Shown here piece by piece: positions 15,846 to 24,998 of a DNA stretch of 64,000 bases. The stretch's first letter is position 1, and every line of letters starts with the position of its first letter. A model generated the notes under the pieces. The model worked only from the letters and a program-made list of their open reading frames with translations, searched no databases and was not told the DNA's origin. The DNA is taken from positions 3,623,501-3,687,500 of the forward strand of contig NZ_CP039253.1 of NCBI RefSeq assembly GCF_004795915.1, written 5' to 3'. This DNA comes from Rhodococcus sp. PAMC28707 (lineage in GTDB: Bacteria; Actinomycetota; Actinomycetes; Mycobacteriales; Mycobacteriaceae). Both the position numbers and the translations under genes were made by a program.

Positions 15846-18628
15846 ACAAAGCGAAAGCCAGCGCATTACTCACCGCTGCATTGGTAGGGCTCGGCGGCAC
15901 GGTGGCGATCGCATTGGCTCCAGCGGTGGCTGCCGCTCCCGGCGGTGCCGCGGTATCGGACTTCGGCGCATGCCTCGCAGCGCAGCGCAGCGGCGACTTG
16001 CTACTCATGATCGATGAATCTTCGAGCCTCCAAACATCCGATCCGGACGGCGCGCGAATCACCTCAGCCAACTATCTGCTGGATCAACTCGCGAAATTCA
16101 AAGACTCGTCAGGGATCGAACTCGATGTCGCGATAGCGGGGTTCGCCGATACCTACTCTGTCGAATCCAACTGGACACCCCTGGACTCAGGAACGCTTCC
16201 GGCGCTCAAAGGTTCGGTCGACGAGTTTCGTGGTCGGACAAATGGAATCGACACCGACTACTGGTTGGCACTGGATGGCGCTCGAGCCTCGCTCGCGGAC
16301 CAGACCCAGACCGCAGACGGGGTAGACCCTTGTCAAGCAGTTGCGTGGTTCTCGGATGGCAAGATCGACTTCACTTCGCGCAGCGATACACGCAAGCCAT
16401 ACGCTCCCGATCAGCCGCTCGATACTGCTGAAGACGTGACGCGCGTGGTGGGAGCAGCCACTGAGTCCATCTGTCGCCCCGGTGGTGTCGCCGATCAGCT
16501 GCGTTCGTCAGGCGTTGTACTGTTCGGTATCGGCCTCGCTGCGGGTACCGCATCTCCAGCGGACTTCGATGTGATGCGATCGATCGCGACCGGAGAGCGC
16601 ACCGGCTCGGCGTCATGCGGCAACATCACGACACCCAGCCCTGGTGACTTCTATCTGGCTCAGAACATCGACGACCTGCTCTTTGCGTTCGATGCCTTCT
16701 CCACGCCCGGTCAAGCACCGCTCACTCGCGAATCCGGGGTTTGTGCCCTCACCGTGTGTGAGGAAGGGAAACATCGGTTCGTGCTCGACGATTCGATCGA
16801 TTCCGTATCCGTACTGGCGTCGACAGATGTCCCAGGGTTGATACCGACACTGGTTGCGCCGGATGGCTCCGAGTTGCCTCTTCCGACATCCGAGGCAGAT
16901 GTGACTGCAAACGTCGGGGGTGTGGACGTCGCCTACCGCTGGCAGTCGGCAAGAACGCTGTCCTTCGACATGGCCAATCCAGGTGCCGCACAGTGGCAAG
17001 GTGTGTGGGCTTTGGCTTTCGTCGATCCGACGGGCGATGCTGCAGGAGCTCGTTCCAAATCGAATATCCATATCTCAGGAAATCTGTTCCCCGAATGGAA
17101 AGGGCAACGCACGAGCGCTATTCACAGTGGCGAATTGGATGTGCCAGTCGATCTCGGTATTGTCGATTCGGCTCGAAACGAGGTAGATCCAACTGCGTTG
17201 CTCGGAACTGCCACCCTGTCAGCCACTCTGATCGAGAGCGACGGACAACAGACAGTCGTCGGTGCGAGCATCCCGAAGGACCAAATCTCCGAGCCCCTGC
17301 GACTGGACTTGACCGACGTTGCCCCAGGACAAGCAACCGTGCGCCTTACTCTAGATGTGACGACAGCGGACGCTACGACATCGAGTGGCGACATCGAACC
17401 AGGGACGGCTCTCGCACCACAGTCCGTCGATATCCCGTTGGCCGTTGCACCACCGATCGGCTTTCCGGCATTGCCGCGGACCGTCGACTTCGGCACTCTC
17501 GAAGGCGCAGGGACGTTCTCGGCTGACCTGCCGGTCACCGGTCCAGGGTGTGTCTGGCTGCCGCAAGAGACGACGGCGGCAATACTCGGGTCGCCGGACG
17601 GTGTGGGGAGTGTCGGGGTGTCGACCTCGGGAGCTGCAACCGTCGACTCTTGCCAGGAGCTCGGTGATGGCCAGGACGGTACCTTCCCACTCGCACTGCA
17701 GGTGGAGAACGCAGCCAACGGTCCGATCAACGGGACCGTTCAGCTGATGGTCGCCCCCAACGGTGAGGCAGACCGTGCGTTGCCTATCGACGTCGAATTC
17801 CGGGCGGAACTGGAAAAGCCCCTCGATACCAGCAATGCGCTACTTGCCCTGCTCGTTGCACTCCTGCTCGGCCCGGGAATCCCACTGCTGCTGCTGTACG
17901 GCGGAAAGTGGTACACGGCGAAAATTCCTGCTCGCACGCTCAAAGGACAGCAGTTCCCCGTCACCATCGCGGGTAGCACAGTCCTTCGCAACGGCTCACC
18001 TTTTGCATTGACCGATCGCGACCTGATCGAGGTCGTCCGTGGTCTCGATTCGCCGGCACGATCGCTCGATGTCGCCGGCGTCCAGCTGCGTACACATGTC
18101 GGATGGTCACCTGTCGGAGCGGGATTCGTGACGGTATCGTCGCCGGGGCGTGTAGGCGCCTCGTCCGTGTTGCCGGCAACACACGGCAAGAATCTCGAGG
18201 CACGACTGCCTTTGGCGGTCCACAACACCTGGGTTGTACTACATGATCCGCAAGGCCCCGCAGACTCGGCCACGGTCGTGTTGTTGATCGGTGACGACGC
18301 AGGCCCCACCGTTCGGCGGTCGGTCGTCGACGACATGACGAACCGCTTACCCAATGTGCTGGCGACGCTTCGTTCTTCCATCAACCCTGATTCGAATCCT
18401 TCGGCACCGACGCCGCCGGCCGCCGGCCCGTCCGGATTCGATCCCTTCGGGGGCGGCAGCATCTCCCCGTCCAGCGCCGGAAACAACGACCCATTCGGTG
18501 GCGGCCCCAACAGGATGACGCCCACCCCCCGAACCCAGGAACCGTTCGGTGGACCTTCCAGAGGCCAGGGTCCGACGCAATCGGGCCCATCCGGTAAACC
18601 GTTCGACCCTTTCGGCGACGGTCGATGA
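15842..18628 (+). CDS. Secreted, membrane-anchored VWA-domain protein
   Basis: 928 residues from GTG 15,842. It has a signal peptide (about 1-32) and a VWA domain with MIDAS LLLMIDESSSLQ at 54-64. Beta-rich extracellular regions follow, then a transmembrane helix at about 663-686 (ALLALLVALLLGPGIPLLLL). The cytoplasmic tail ends in low-complexity repeats (FDPFGGG, NDPFGGG, QEPFGG, FDPFGDG). The topology puts a metal-dependent adhesion/ligand domain outside and a Pro/Gly tail inside, where DPFG repeats could dock partners; similar motifs occur in the first and last operon proteins. It is coupled to the preceding gene by a four-base overlap. Confidence 0.85.
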   Translation: MNKAKASALLTAALVGLGGTVAIALAPAVAAAPGGAAVSDFGACLAAQRSGDLLLMIDESSSLQTSDPDGARITSANYLLDQLAKFKDSSGIELDVAIAGFADTYSVESNWTPLDSGTLPALKGSVDEFRGRTNGIDTDYWLALDGARASLADQTQTADGVDPCQAVAWFSDGKIDFTSRSDTRKPYAPDQPLDTAEDVTRVVGAATESICRPGGVADQLRSSGVVLFGIGLAAGTASPADFDVMRSIATGERTGSASCGNITTPSPGDFYLAQNIDDLLFAFDAFSTPGQAPLTRESGVCALTVCEEGKHRFVLDDSIDSVSVLASTDVPGLIPTLVAPDGSELPLPTSEADVTANVGGVDVAYRWQSARTLSFDMANPGAAQWQGVWALAFVDPTGDAAGARSKSNIHISGNLFPEWKGQRTSAIHSGELDVPVDLGIVDSARNEVDPTALLGTATLSATLIESDGQQTVVGASIPKDQISEPLRLDLTDVAPGQATVRLTLDVTTADATTSSGDIEPGTALAPQSVDIPLAVAPPIGFPALPRTVDFGTLEGAGTFSADLPVTGPGCVWLPQETTAAILGSPDGVGSVGVSTSGAATVDSCQELGDGQDGTFPLALQVENAANGPINGTVQLMVAPNGEADRALPIDVEFRAELEKPLDTSNALLALLVALLLGPGIPLLLLYGGKWYTAKIPARTLKGQQFPVTIAGSTVLRNGSPFALTDRDLIEVVRGLDSPARSLDVAGVQLRTHVGWSPVGAGFVTVSSPGRVGASSVLPATHGKNLEARLPLAVHNTWVVLHDPQGPADSATVVLLIGDDAGPTVRRSVVDDMTNRLPNVLATLRSSINPDSNPSAPTPPAAGPSGFDPFGGGSISPSSAGNNDPFGGGPNRMTPTPRTQEPFGGPSRGQGPTQSGPSGKPFDPFGDGR

Positions 18629-18683
18629 CAGCACGTTCAAGAGCACCGAAAATACGCAAATCAGCTAATGGAGAGGTAGACGA

Positions 18684-21600
18684 ATGAGGCGTTTTCTCGT
18701 CGTCGGATGCGGCGGTTCCGGTGGAGCCACGCTGGCGTACATGATGGATCAGCTTCGCTCCGACCTCGCCTCTCACGGCATCGAAGGCATTCCAGCCGGA
18801 TGGCAGTTCATCCATCTCGATGTTCCGACGGCTCCGTCGCCCGGGCCCGACGGGATGGGGCATGTTCGTGATCAAGGCGGCACATACGTCGGAACGGGTC
18901 CACAAAGCGACAGCTACAGCGTTCTCGACAATGCGATGAGCCAACAGTTCATCGGCAAGCAGCGCCTCGACACCATCGCGACTTGGGCACCTCGTGATCC
19001 GTCTGCGGTACACACTCCGCTGAGCACCGGAGCCGGGCAATTCCGCGCTCTCGGCCGCATGATCACCCTGAGTCGTGCGGCTTCGGTCCGCGAACGGCTC
19101 GAAACTGCCTGGGGCAAACTCAATCTCGTAGAGACCGATACCGAGATGCGAAACCTCGATATTCCGGGCGCCGGCAAATACGACCCAGGTGAGCGGCCTG
19201 TCGTTCTGGTTGTCTCGTCGATGGCCGGTGGTGCTGGGGCATCGATGGCATTGGACATCTGCCGACTGCTCACTTTGATCACTGGAGTCGATCCGCGACT
19301 CATGGGGGTGTTCATGGTCGCTCCGGATATCTTCGACGGTCTCGACGCCTCCGCCACCACCGGAGTCCGCGCCAATGCACTCGCCATGCTCGGTGAAATC
19401 GTGGCCAGCCAGACGGGATCCGCACGAGATCACGATGTCTCGATTCTTCGTGCACTAGGACAGCAGAACGGTGAAGGGGAACTGATTCCCTTCGCCCGCG
19501 TGTTCCCAGTGGGTCGTTACGTCGGTGCCGAACAGACGCTGTTCGGCGACGGTACCCCCAACGCGATCTACCGTGGTCTCGGCCGAGGACTGTCGGCGCT
19601 GATGATGAGCCAATCGGCCACTCAGCAATTCGTCGAGTGGGACCTGACCAACGGTGGTGGAATCGCCGGCAGCCGTGAGTACCTAGGCTGGGGAAACAAG
19701 ACCTGGAACACGTTGCCGTGGGGATCGTTCGGATTCGCCAGTTTGAGCATGGGCCGCGATCGATACGCCGAGTATTCATCCCAGCGACTCGCGAGAGCGA
19801 GCGCGGACAAGCTGCTCCGTGGACATGTGCAGCCGGGGAATCGCGCATCGGAGGATGAGCAGGCCGCAGCAGTTCTCGACAACCAGTGGGGCAACATCTG
19901 TGCTGCACTGGGACTTCCGACCGGACACACAGACGCGAACGCTCTTCCCCAAGACATTGGAATGTGGATCACGACGACGGTCCTACCCAGGTCCGAGGTG
20001 TCGACGCTCGCAACTCACGTGATCGACGACTCGCTTCGCGACTACATTCCGTCTGGCAACGGTCTCAATGCTGCTGCGTGGGTACCGGAGGTCCATCGAA
20101 ACCTCAATGGCCGACGATCGGCGTTGCTCTCCGGGGCCCAGAATGCTGCCTACTCGGCCGCATTCCGGTGGCACCTCGACTTTGCGGACAAACTCGAGCA
20201 GGTCGTTGGCGACGCTGTAGCCGAACTCGGCCTTCCTTATGCGACGGCTCTCGTCAAGCGGGTGTCGAAGTACATGCAGAACGTGGTTTTGCCGACGGCA
20301 CAGGACCTCGCGAAGCAGGCACCGGGAGACATCGCCGAACCACCAGAAGACGTACGCGCAACCTTGGCTGCGCTCAAGGGCACTTTGTCGAACGCACAAG
20401 AAGTCGTCGTGAGCGTGCTCGACGGCACCCGCCGCATCGTAGAGCGTCAGATCTACGCGACACTTTCGTCGCATCTGAGCGCAGCGTCGGGCGCGATGGT
20501 CGCCGAGGTGTTCGACCCCTTGGTAGCTGCGCTGAACGAATCTCACACACTGCTTCGGCAAGCCTCGGTGGAACAACCGCGTGATCTCGGTCTGGCGCGA
20601 TTGCAGACCGATCAATATGCGGCGTGGCCGTCCGATTCGGACGAAAAGGTTCCGTCTCGCTTCGCCGAGGCGAACAACGAAGTGATGCTGACCAGTTCGA
20701 GCGACTTCAAGATGCGATACGAGCTGGACCTTCCTGCCGCGACCGGAAGCAGTGCAACGGATCGGCGAGCGTTCGGTGACTCCGTCGCTCGGGCGGCGGC
20801 TCAGGTCATCACAGGCCTGTGGCCCACCATCGACGGCAGTCGTGCACCGGGGGAGACAGTTCGGCTCGTCGAACGCACCGCGTCGTGGCGCTCACGGGTC
20901 TTTCCGACGAACCCAGCAAGCGGTGAGTCCATCATCTCCTCACCTGCGGCATACAACGTGCACACCCGGCCTCACGAGCTGCTCGCCAGAGCCCGCAAGT
21001 TCGTCAGTCGCACCGGAGAATCATTCGACAAATTCTGCTCGGTTTCCTTGCACGACTTCGTCACCGGGGGAGGTGCCGCCGAATCGGAACTGGCAGGCCG
21101 ACGTCGAGACTTGGTGTCGAAGTTCGGCGAAGCCATCGCCCTCGCAAGACCTCTGGCCAGTGTCAACGAGACTGCGATGCAAGCGATTCACAACGACCAG
21201 CAGATGAAGTACCGCTTCAAGTTCTCAGCGATCCCGTTCGACGGACAGAGTATTGCCGACGACCTCTCCGCCGAACTCGAAAGAAGTGTGCGGATAGACC
21301 AGACGACCAAGGACGTTCTGGTCAACGCACTGACCGATGAGAAGCAGATCAAGCGGATCGACATCTTCGGTTCGTACCCCAACTACTCCCCGCTCGCATA
21401 CAACTCGGTAATCGGTCCGGCCTCCCGACAGTGGCTGGAGTCTTCACCGTCGCAGCGTAAGGCGTTCTGGCACTTGCGTCGTGCACGTCCGTTGGCTGCC
21501 TCGTTGCCGATGCACCAGTCCGAGCGTCAAGCGATGGTCGGAGGCTGGCTGCTCGGGCAGATCCTCGGACGAATCTTCCTCCCGAAATCGCCGTTCATCG

Positions 21601-22289
21601 AACCGGCACGGATCTGGGACGGTGAGGCTGGGAGATGGCTCAACTTTCCGAACCCGTTGCTGACTCCGCCATCGGAGTTCGCTGCCGACTACGATTGGCT
21701 GCCGGCTGTGATCGAGTCGGTTTTGTTGGCGATGGCTCAGTCGCACGAACCGCCGGTGATGTCGTCGATGCAGCCCTACCGTGCGCTCAGAAGACTCTAC
21801 GACTCCTCGACCGAGGATGAGGTCAGCGGCATCTTCGCTTTGTCAGCAGCTGCACACCTGACCGACTGGCTCCGGACCGGAAACACCGGAACCGGGTTGG
21901 CCTCGGCAGTTGCCGATACCGGTGAATCCGTTACTCCACAGGATCGCGCCGCCAGAACGAAAGCCTGGCTCGAGGAGGAGCGTGCCTTCGTAGCCAAGCA
22001 CTACATGCCTCCTGGCTCTGGCGGGGCCGTCGGCGAGGCAGGCGCCGTCGGTGGCGGAGTCTTCTCCAACATCACCGTTCGGGCGCAAGCAACGAAAACT
22101 CCTATCTACAGGGATCTGGCGCCAGACGTGTTCTGGGGCACCGGTAAGTTGATTTCGCTGATCGACGAATGCCTCGCCGCTGCACTCGAACCGTCTCGAA
22201 GTACCGACACACCGCCTCCCGCGCCTCCGGTCGGATCGTGGTCGACCGGTGCGGACTCGTTCGAGATCCCACAACGAGGAACGAACTGA
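18684..22289 (+). CDS. Large tubulin/FtsZ-like protein (Tubulin_2 type)
   Basis: 1,201 residues; GGAGAGG stands eight bases before ATG 18,684. The N-terminus MRRFLVVGCGGSGGATLAYM is a nucleotide-binding Rossmann glycine loop as in tubulin/FtsZ. VVSSMAGGAGASMALDICR at about 177-195 corresponds to the tubulin signature GGGTG[S/T]G (here AGGAGAS). This fits the actinobacterial tubulin-like family with a long C-terminal extension. The remaining roughly 850 residues are mainly helical, with a Gly/Ala hinge near the C-terminus. It presumably binds GTP in the cytoplasm; whether it polymerises is unknown. Overlaps the next start by one base. Confidence 0.8.
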   Translation: MRRFLVVGCGGSGGATLAYMMDQLRSDLASHGIEGIPAGWQFIHLDVPTAPSPGPDGMGHVRDQGGTYVGTGPQSDSYSVLDNAMSQQFIGKQRLDTIATWAPRDPSAVHTPLSTGAGQFRALGRMITLSRAASVRERLETAWGKLNLVETDTEMRNLDIPGAGKYDPGERPVVLVVSSMAGGAGASMALDICRLLTLITGVDPRLMGVFMVAPDIFDGLDASATTGVRANALAMLGEIVASQTGSARDHDVSILRALGQQNGEGELIPFARVFPVGRYVGAEQTLFGDGTPNAIYRGLGRGLSALMMSQSATQQFVEWDLTNGGGIAGSREYLGWGNKTWNTLPWGSFGFASLSMGRDRYAEYSSQRLARASADKLLRGHVQPGNRASEDEQAAAVLDNQWGNICAALGLPTGHTDANALPQDIGMWITTTVLPRSEVSTLATHVIDDSLRDYIPSGNGLNAAAWVPEVHRNLNGRRSALLSGAQNAAYSAAFRWHLDFADKLEQVVGDAVAELGLPYATALVKRVSKYMQNVVLPTAQDLAKQAPGDIAEPPEDVRATLAALKGTLSNAQEVVVSVLDGTRRIVERQIYATLSSHLSAASGAMVAEVFDPLVAALNESHTLLRQASVEQPRDLGLARLQTDQYAAWPSDSDEKVPSRFAEANNEVMLTSSSDFKMRYELDLPAATGSSATDRRAFGDSVARAAAQVITGLWPTIDGSRAPGETVRLVERTASWRSRVFPTNPASGESIISSPAAYNVHTRPHELLARARKFVSRTGESFDKFCSVSLHDFVTGGGAAESELAGRRRDLVSKFGEAIALARPLASVNETAMQAIHNDQQMKYRFKFSAIPFDGQSIADDLSAELERSVRIDQTTKDVLVNALTDEKQIKRIDIFGSYPNYSPLAYNSVIGPASRQWLESSPSQRKAFWHLRRARPLAASLPMHQSERQAMVGGWLLGQILGRIFLPKSPFIEPARIWDGEAGRWLNFPNPLLTPPSEFAADYDWLPAVIESVLLAMAQSHEPPVMSSMQPYRALRRLYDSSTEDEVSGIFALSAAAHLTDWLRTGNTGTGLASAVADTGESVTPQDRAARTKAWLEEERAFVAKHYMPPGSGGAVGEAGAVGGGVFSNITVRAQATKTPIYRDLAPDVFWGTGKLISLIDECLAAALEPSRSTDTPPPAPPVGSWSTGADSFEIPQRGTN

Positions 22290-24997
22290 TGGCTGCACTT
22301 ACTGTTTTTCTTGCGACCCCCGGTGTTGCCGGTGGGATCAAAGATGTTCTGAAGGATCTCTCTGCAGTCGGGTTGATACGCCCGTTCCTATGGGTGGACG
22401 GTTCGGAGGCGGATCGTTCGCCAGTGGCCGCAACCAGGGTCGAGCACGGTCGCGAGTACGACACCACGATCGAGGAAGTCGTTGCTTCGCAACGGATTCT
22501 CACGCTCCGACTGTCCGTGCTCGTGCCTCTTACCGGACAGTCTCCGGCATTGAGCATCGATATAGAGCGCCGAGTAGCCGAGTTGTTGGCCTCGACGTCG
22601 GGTGGAGCTCGCGTCGTGCGGTTGCGGTTGCTCCTCGGCCGACCAGGTTGTGTACCGCCCACCAACACGGTTTTGGCGCTCGACGGTTGGCACAACATCC
22701 TGATCGCTCCAGAAGATGCACGCGGCCCGGGTATGGGGCACATCGCACTCTCCGCCGAGGACAACGGTCTCGAAATCGGACGCCATGCGGCGCCGGTTGT
22801 GGCGGCTGTGTCCGGGTTATGGGCCGACGTCGAACATGCCCCCTTCGATGACAAGCCCGTCCTTCCCGGCAACTTGCTCAGCCTTACGCGCTCGTTCTAC
22901 CGACGTTTGGACACTTCGGAGGTCGAAAATTCGCTGCGCAGACAGATTTTCGAACAAGACGGTCAATTGCCTCTACCCCGCGAAGGTGGCGCGCCCGTCA
23001 CGTACATCGATGATGTACAGCTGGCGACGCACACGATGGCCCGCAATCTGTGGGACAAGCATCGCGCAGTACTGATGGGTGACCGCGTCCCCTATGCCGT
23101 CGAGCAGACCCAGATCATCGGATTCTGGGCTGCTTTGAAGATGTTCTTTTCGTTTCTCGGTGCAGCGCTCCGCAATGCACCTGCGGCTTGGTATGCGCGT
23201 GTAGTCGACAGCGTCTCTTCCTCCGTCGCCGGAGCCGTTCACTCAACGGTGTTCGGCGAGAATCCGTCTGCCTACGAGGTGGTGGCCAACGGCCGCACAA
23301 CACAGGGGCGGTCGGCCAGCTGGTTCCAGGTAGGTTCGGCCACGCACCAACTGCGCAGTTCCATAGAGTCGATGGACGACGATCGACACCATGCTGCGCG
23401 CGCGGACCTCTCCGACCTTTGGCAGGACTACTCACGTGCTGCGATGACTCTTGCAGATGGGGGTGCGAGGTCTGCCGAGTTGCCGCCAGTGCAGATCGGC
23501 GCGAGCCGAGGTGTCCTACGACGGGCATCGGACGTAGTACCGGGGCCGGCCGAACAATTCGATCGCATCCCTGGTGTCGTTGCCGCAACGGTCGAAGTCG
23601 ACAGCGTCGACGCGACCGACGTGATCGGTGCGAGCCAGCTTCGAAGCCGGTTGAGCGAATTCGACCAGGACGCGTCGTTGGGTATCGAAGCGCGCCGGAC
23701 CGGCTCAGCCCTCGACGAGTGGCGCTCGCGGACGGGCAATAGTTTCGCCGTTGCTGTGGGCACCACACTCGCGCGCAACTTCGACGACCGCCATCGTGAA
23801 GTCAAGGACTTGCTGGCGAGGCTCCGGGCGCACGCAGACAGACCGGCACCCGCAGAGAGTAAGGGACACAACAAACTTGCGCGGTGGATTCAGATCACGT
23901 CGGTGATCCTGGTGTTGGTGATCGCGGCGTCGGCGGTCGGGATCGCGCAAGCATGGTTCGACTGGTGGATCGGCGCCCTCGTCATCGTGGGATCGATCGT
24001 TCTGTGGATCGTCGTACTCGTGTCTGTGTTCCTGCGAGGGCAACGCGACCTGTTCCAGGACCTGAACAGACGTAAAACTGCAGCAGCGAACGAGCAGGCG
24101 GACGAGGCGAATCTCAGAACTGCACTACGCGATTTGGATCGGTTGAGCGACGCTTACTCTCAGTACCTCTCATGGAGTCGAGCGCTGGGCGCGTTCCTCG
24201 CTGAACCATTGGGGCCGAACACCTTTCAGCGGTCGCATGAGGGCAGGATTGCGTGGGGTCTACCCAAGAACACAGCCATCGGGTATGCGAATCCACACCC
24301 AGATCAGCTGGCGAGCACCGCGGAATACCTCCGGCAGGATCTGTTCGGTCTGGGCTGGCTCAGTACGCCCTGGGAGCGGGCAATGGTCAACGCCGGAGAG
24401 TCCTTGGGTAGCGATGGTCGAGATATCAAAGCCGATCCGACGCTGTTGTGGCGAGCTCCGGGAAGCGGATCTGCGTCCTCATTGGACCGTTGGTCGAGAG
24501 ACTTCTTTCGAGGATCGTTCGCCTCTACCGGTGCCGCATTGATGTGGGACAAGGCGCGGACGAACCTGATGGGTCCGAAGTCGGAACTCGTGCAGTCGCT
24601 TACCGGACAAATCGAAGTTCTTCTCGACGGCACCAAAACATTCGTGCCATTGAACGACTTCCTGGCAGGGGTCGCGGACGCACCTGGCCAGGGACGAGTC
24701 GATCATTTCGATCGCGGAATGGTCACCGACCTTGCAACCACACAAGGTATGACTGCAGTCAAGGACGATGTCCGGCAGCGTGGTTGGGCCGGTATCGGGA
24801 CGGTCAGCGTTGCAACACAGATCAGCGACGGACTGTCCGTCGACCAGTTGACCGTCGGATCGGGCGACACGACGGTTGTGGCCGCACAGGACTGGACGGT
24901 CCCGGAGATGCCCGACCGTCACAGCGTCGCAGAGTCGAGGCCGGTTGACGCTCCCGAAAGCTACGACCCACCGCAGAACAGAGAGTTCAGATTCTGA
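22289..24997 (+). CDS. Large membrane protein of the tubulin-like operon
   Basis: 902 residues from ATG 22,289, overlapping the tubulin-like stop by one base. No named domain recognised. There is an alpha/beta N-terminal region (1-300), then a hydrophobic stretch FWAALKMFFSFLGAALRNAP. Two transmembrane helices lie in the middle, IQITSVILVLVIAASAVGIA and WIGALVIVGSIVLWIVVLV, with a basic cytoplasmic coiled-coil (QRDLFQDLNRRKTAAANEQ) immediately after. The C-terminal 280 residues are soluble. Conserved order and coupling suggest a membrane anchor for the tubulin-like and GTPase components. Confidence 0.7.
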   Translation: MAALTVFLATPGVAGGIKDVLKDLSAVGLIRPFLWVDGSEADRSPVAATRVEHGREYDTTIEEVVASQRILTLRLSVLVPLTGQSPALSIDIERRVAELLASTSGGARVVRLRLLLGRPGCVPPTNTVLALDGWHNILIAPEDARGPGMGHIALSAEDNGLEIGRHAAPVVAAVSGLWADVEHAPFDDKPVLPGNLLSLTRSFYRRLDTSEVENSLRRQIFEQDGQLPLPREGGAPVTYIDDVQLATHTMARNLWDKHRAVLMGDRVPYAVEQTQIIGFWAALKMFFSFLGAALRNAPAAWYARVVDSVSSSVAGAVHSTVFGENPSAYEVVANGRTTQGRSASWFQVGSATHQLRSSIESMDDDRHHAARADLSDLWQDYSRAAMTLADGGARSAELPPVQIGASRGVLRRASDVVPGPAEQFDRIPGVVAATVEVDSVDATDVIGASQLRSRLSEFDQDASLGIEARRTGSALDEWRSRTGNSFAVAVGTTLARNFDDRHREVKDLLARLRAHADRPAPAESKGHNKLARWIQITSVILVLVIAASAVGIAQAWFDWWIGALVIVGSIVLWIVVLVSVFLRGQRDLFQDLNRRKTAAANEQADEANLRTALRDLDRLSDAYSQYLSWSRALGAFLAEPLGPNTFQRSHEGRIAWGLPKNTAIGYANPHPDQLASTAEYLRQDLFGLGWLSTPWERAMVNAGESLGSDGRDIKADPTLLWRAPGSGSASSLDRWSRDFFRGSFASTGAALMWDKARTNLMGPKSELVQSLTGQIEVLLDGTKTFVPLNDFLAGVADAPGQGRVDHFDRGMVTDLATTQGMTAVKDDVRQRGWAGIGTVSVATQISDGLSVDQLTVGSGDTTVVAAQDWTVPEMPDRHSVAESRPVDAPESYDPPQNREFRF

Positions 24998-24998
24998 C

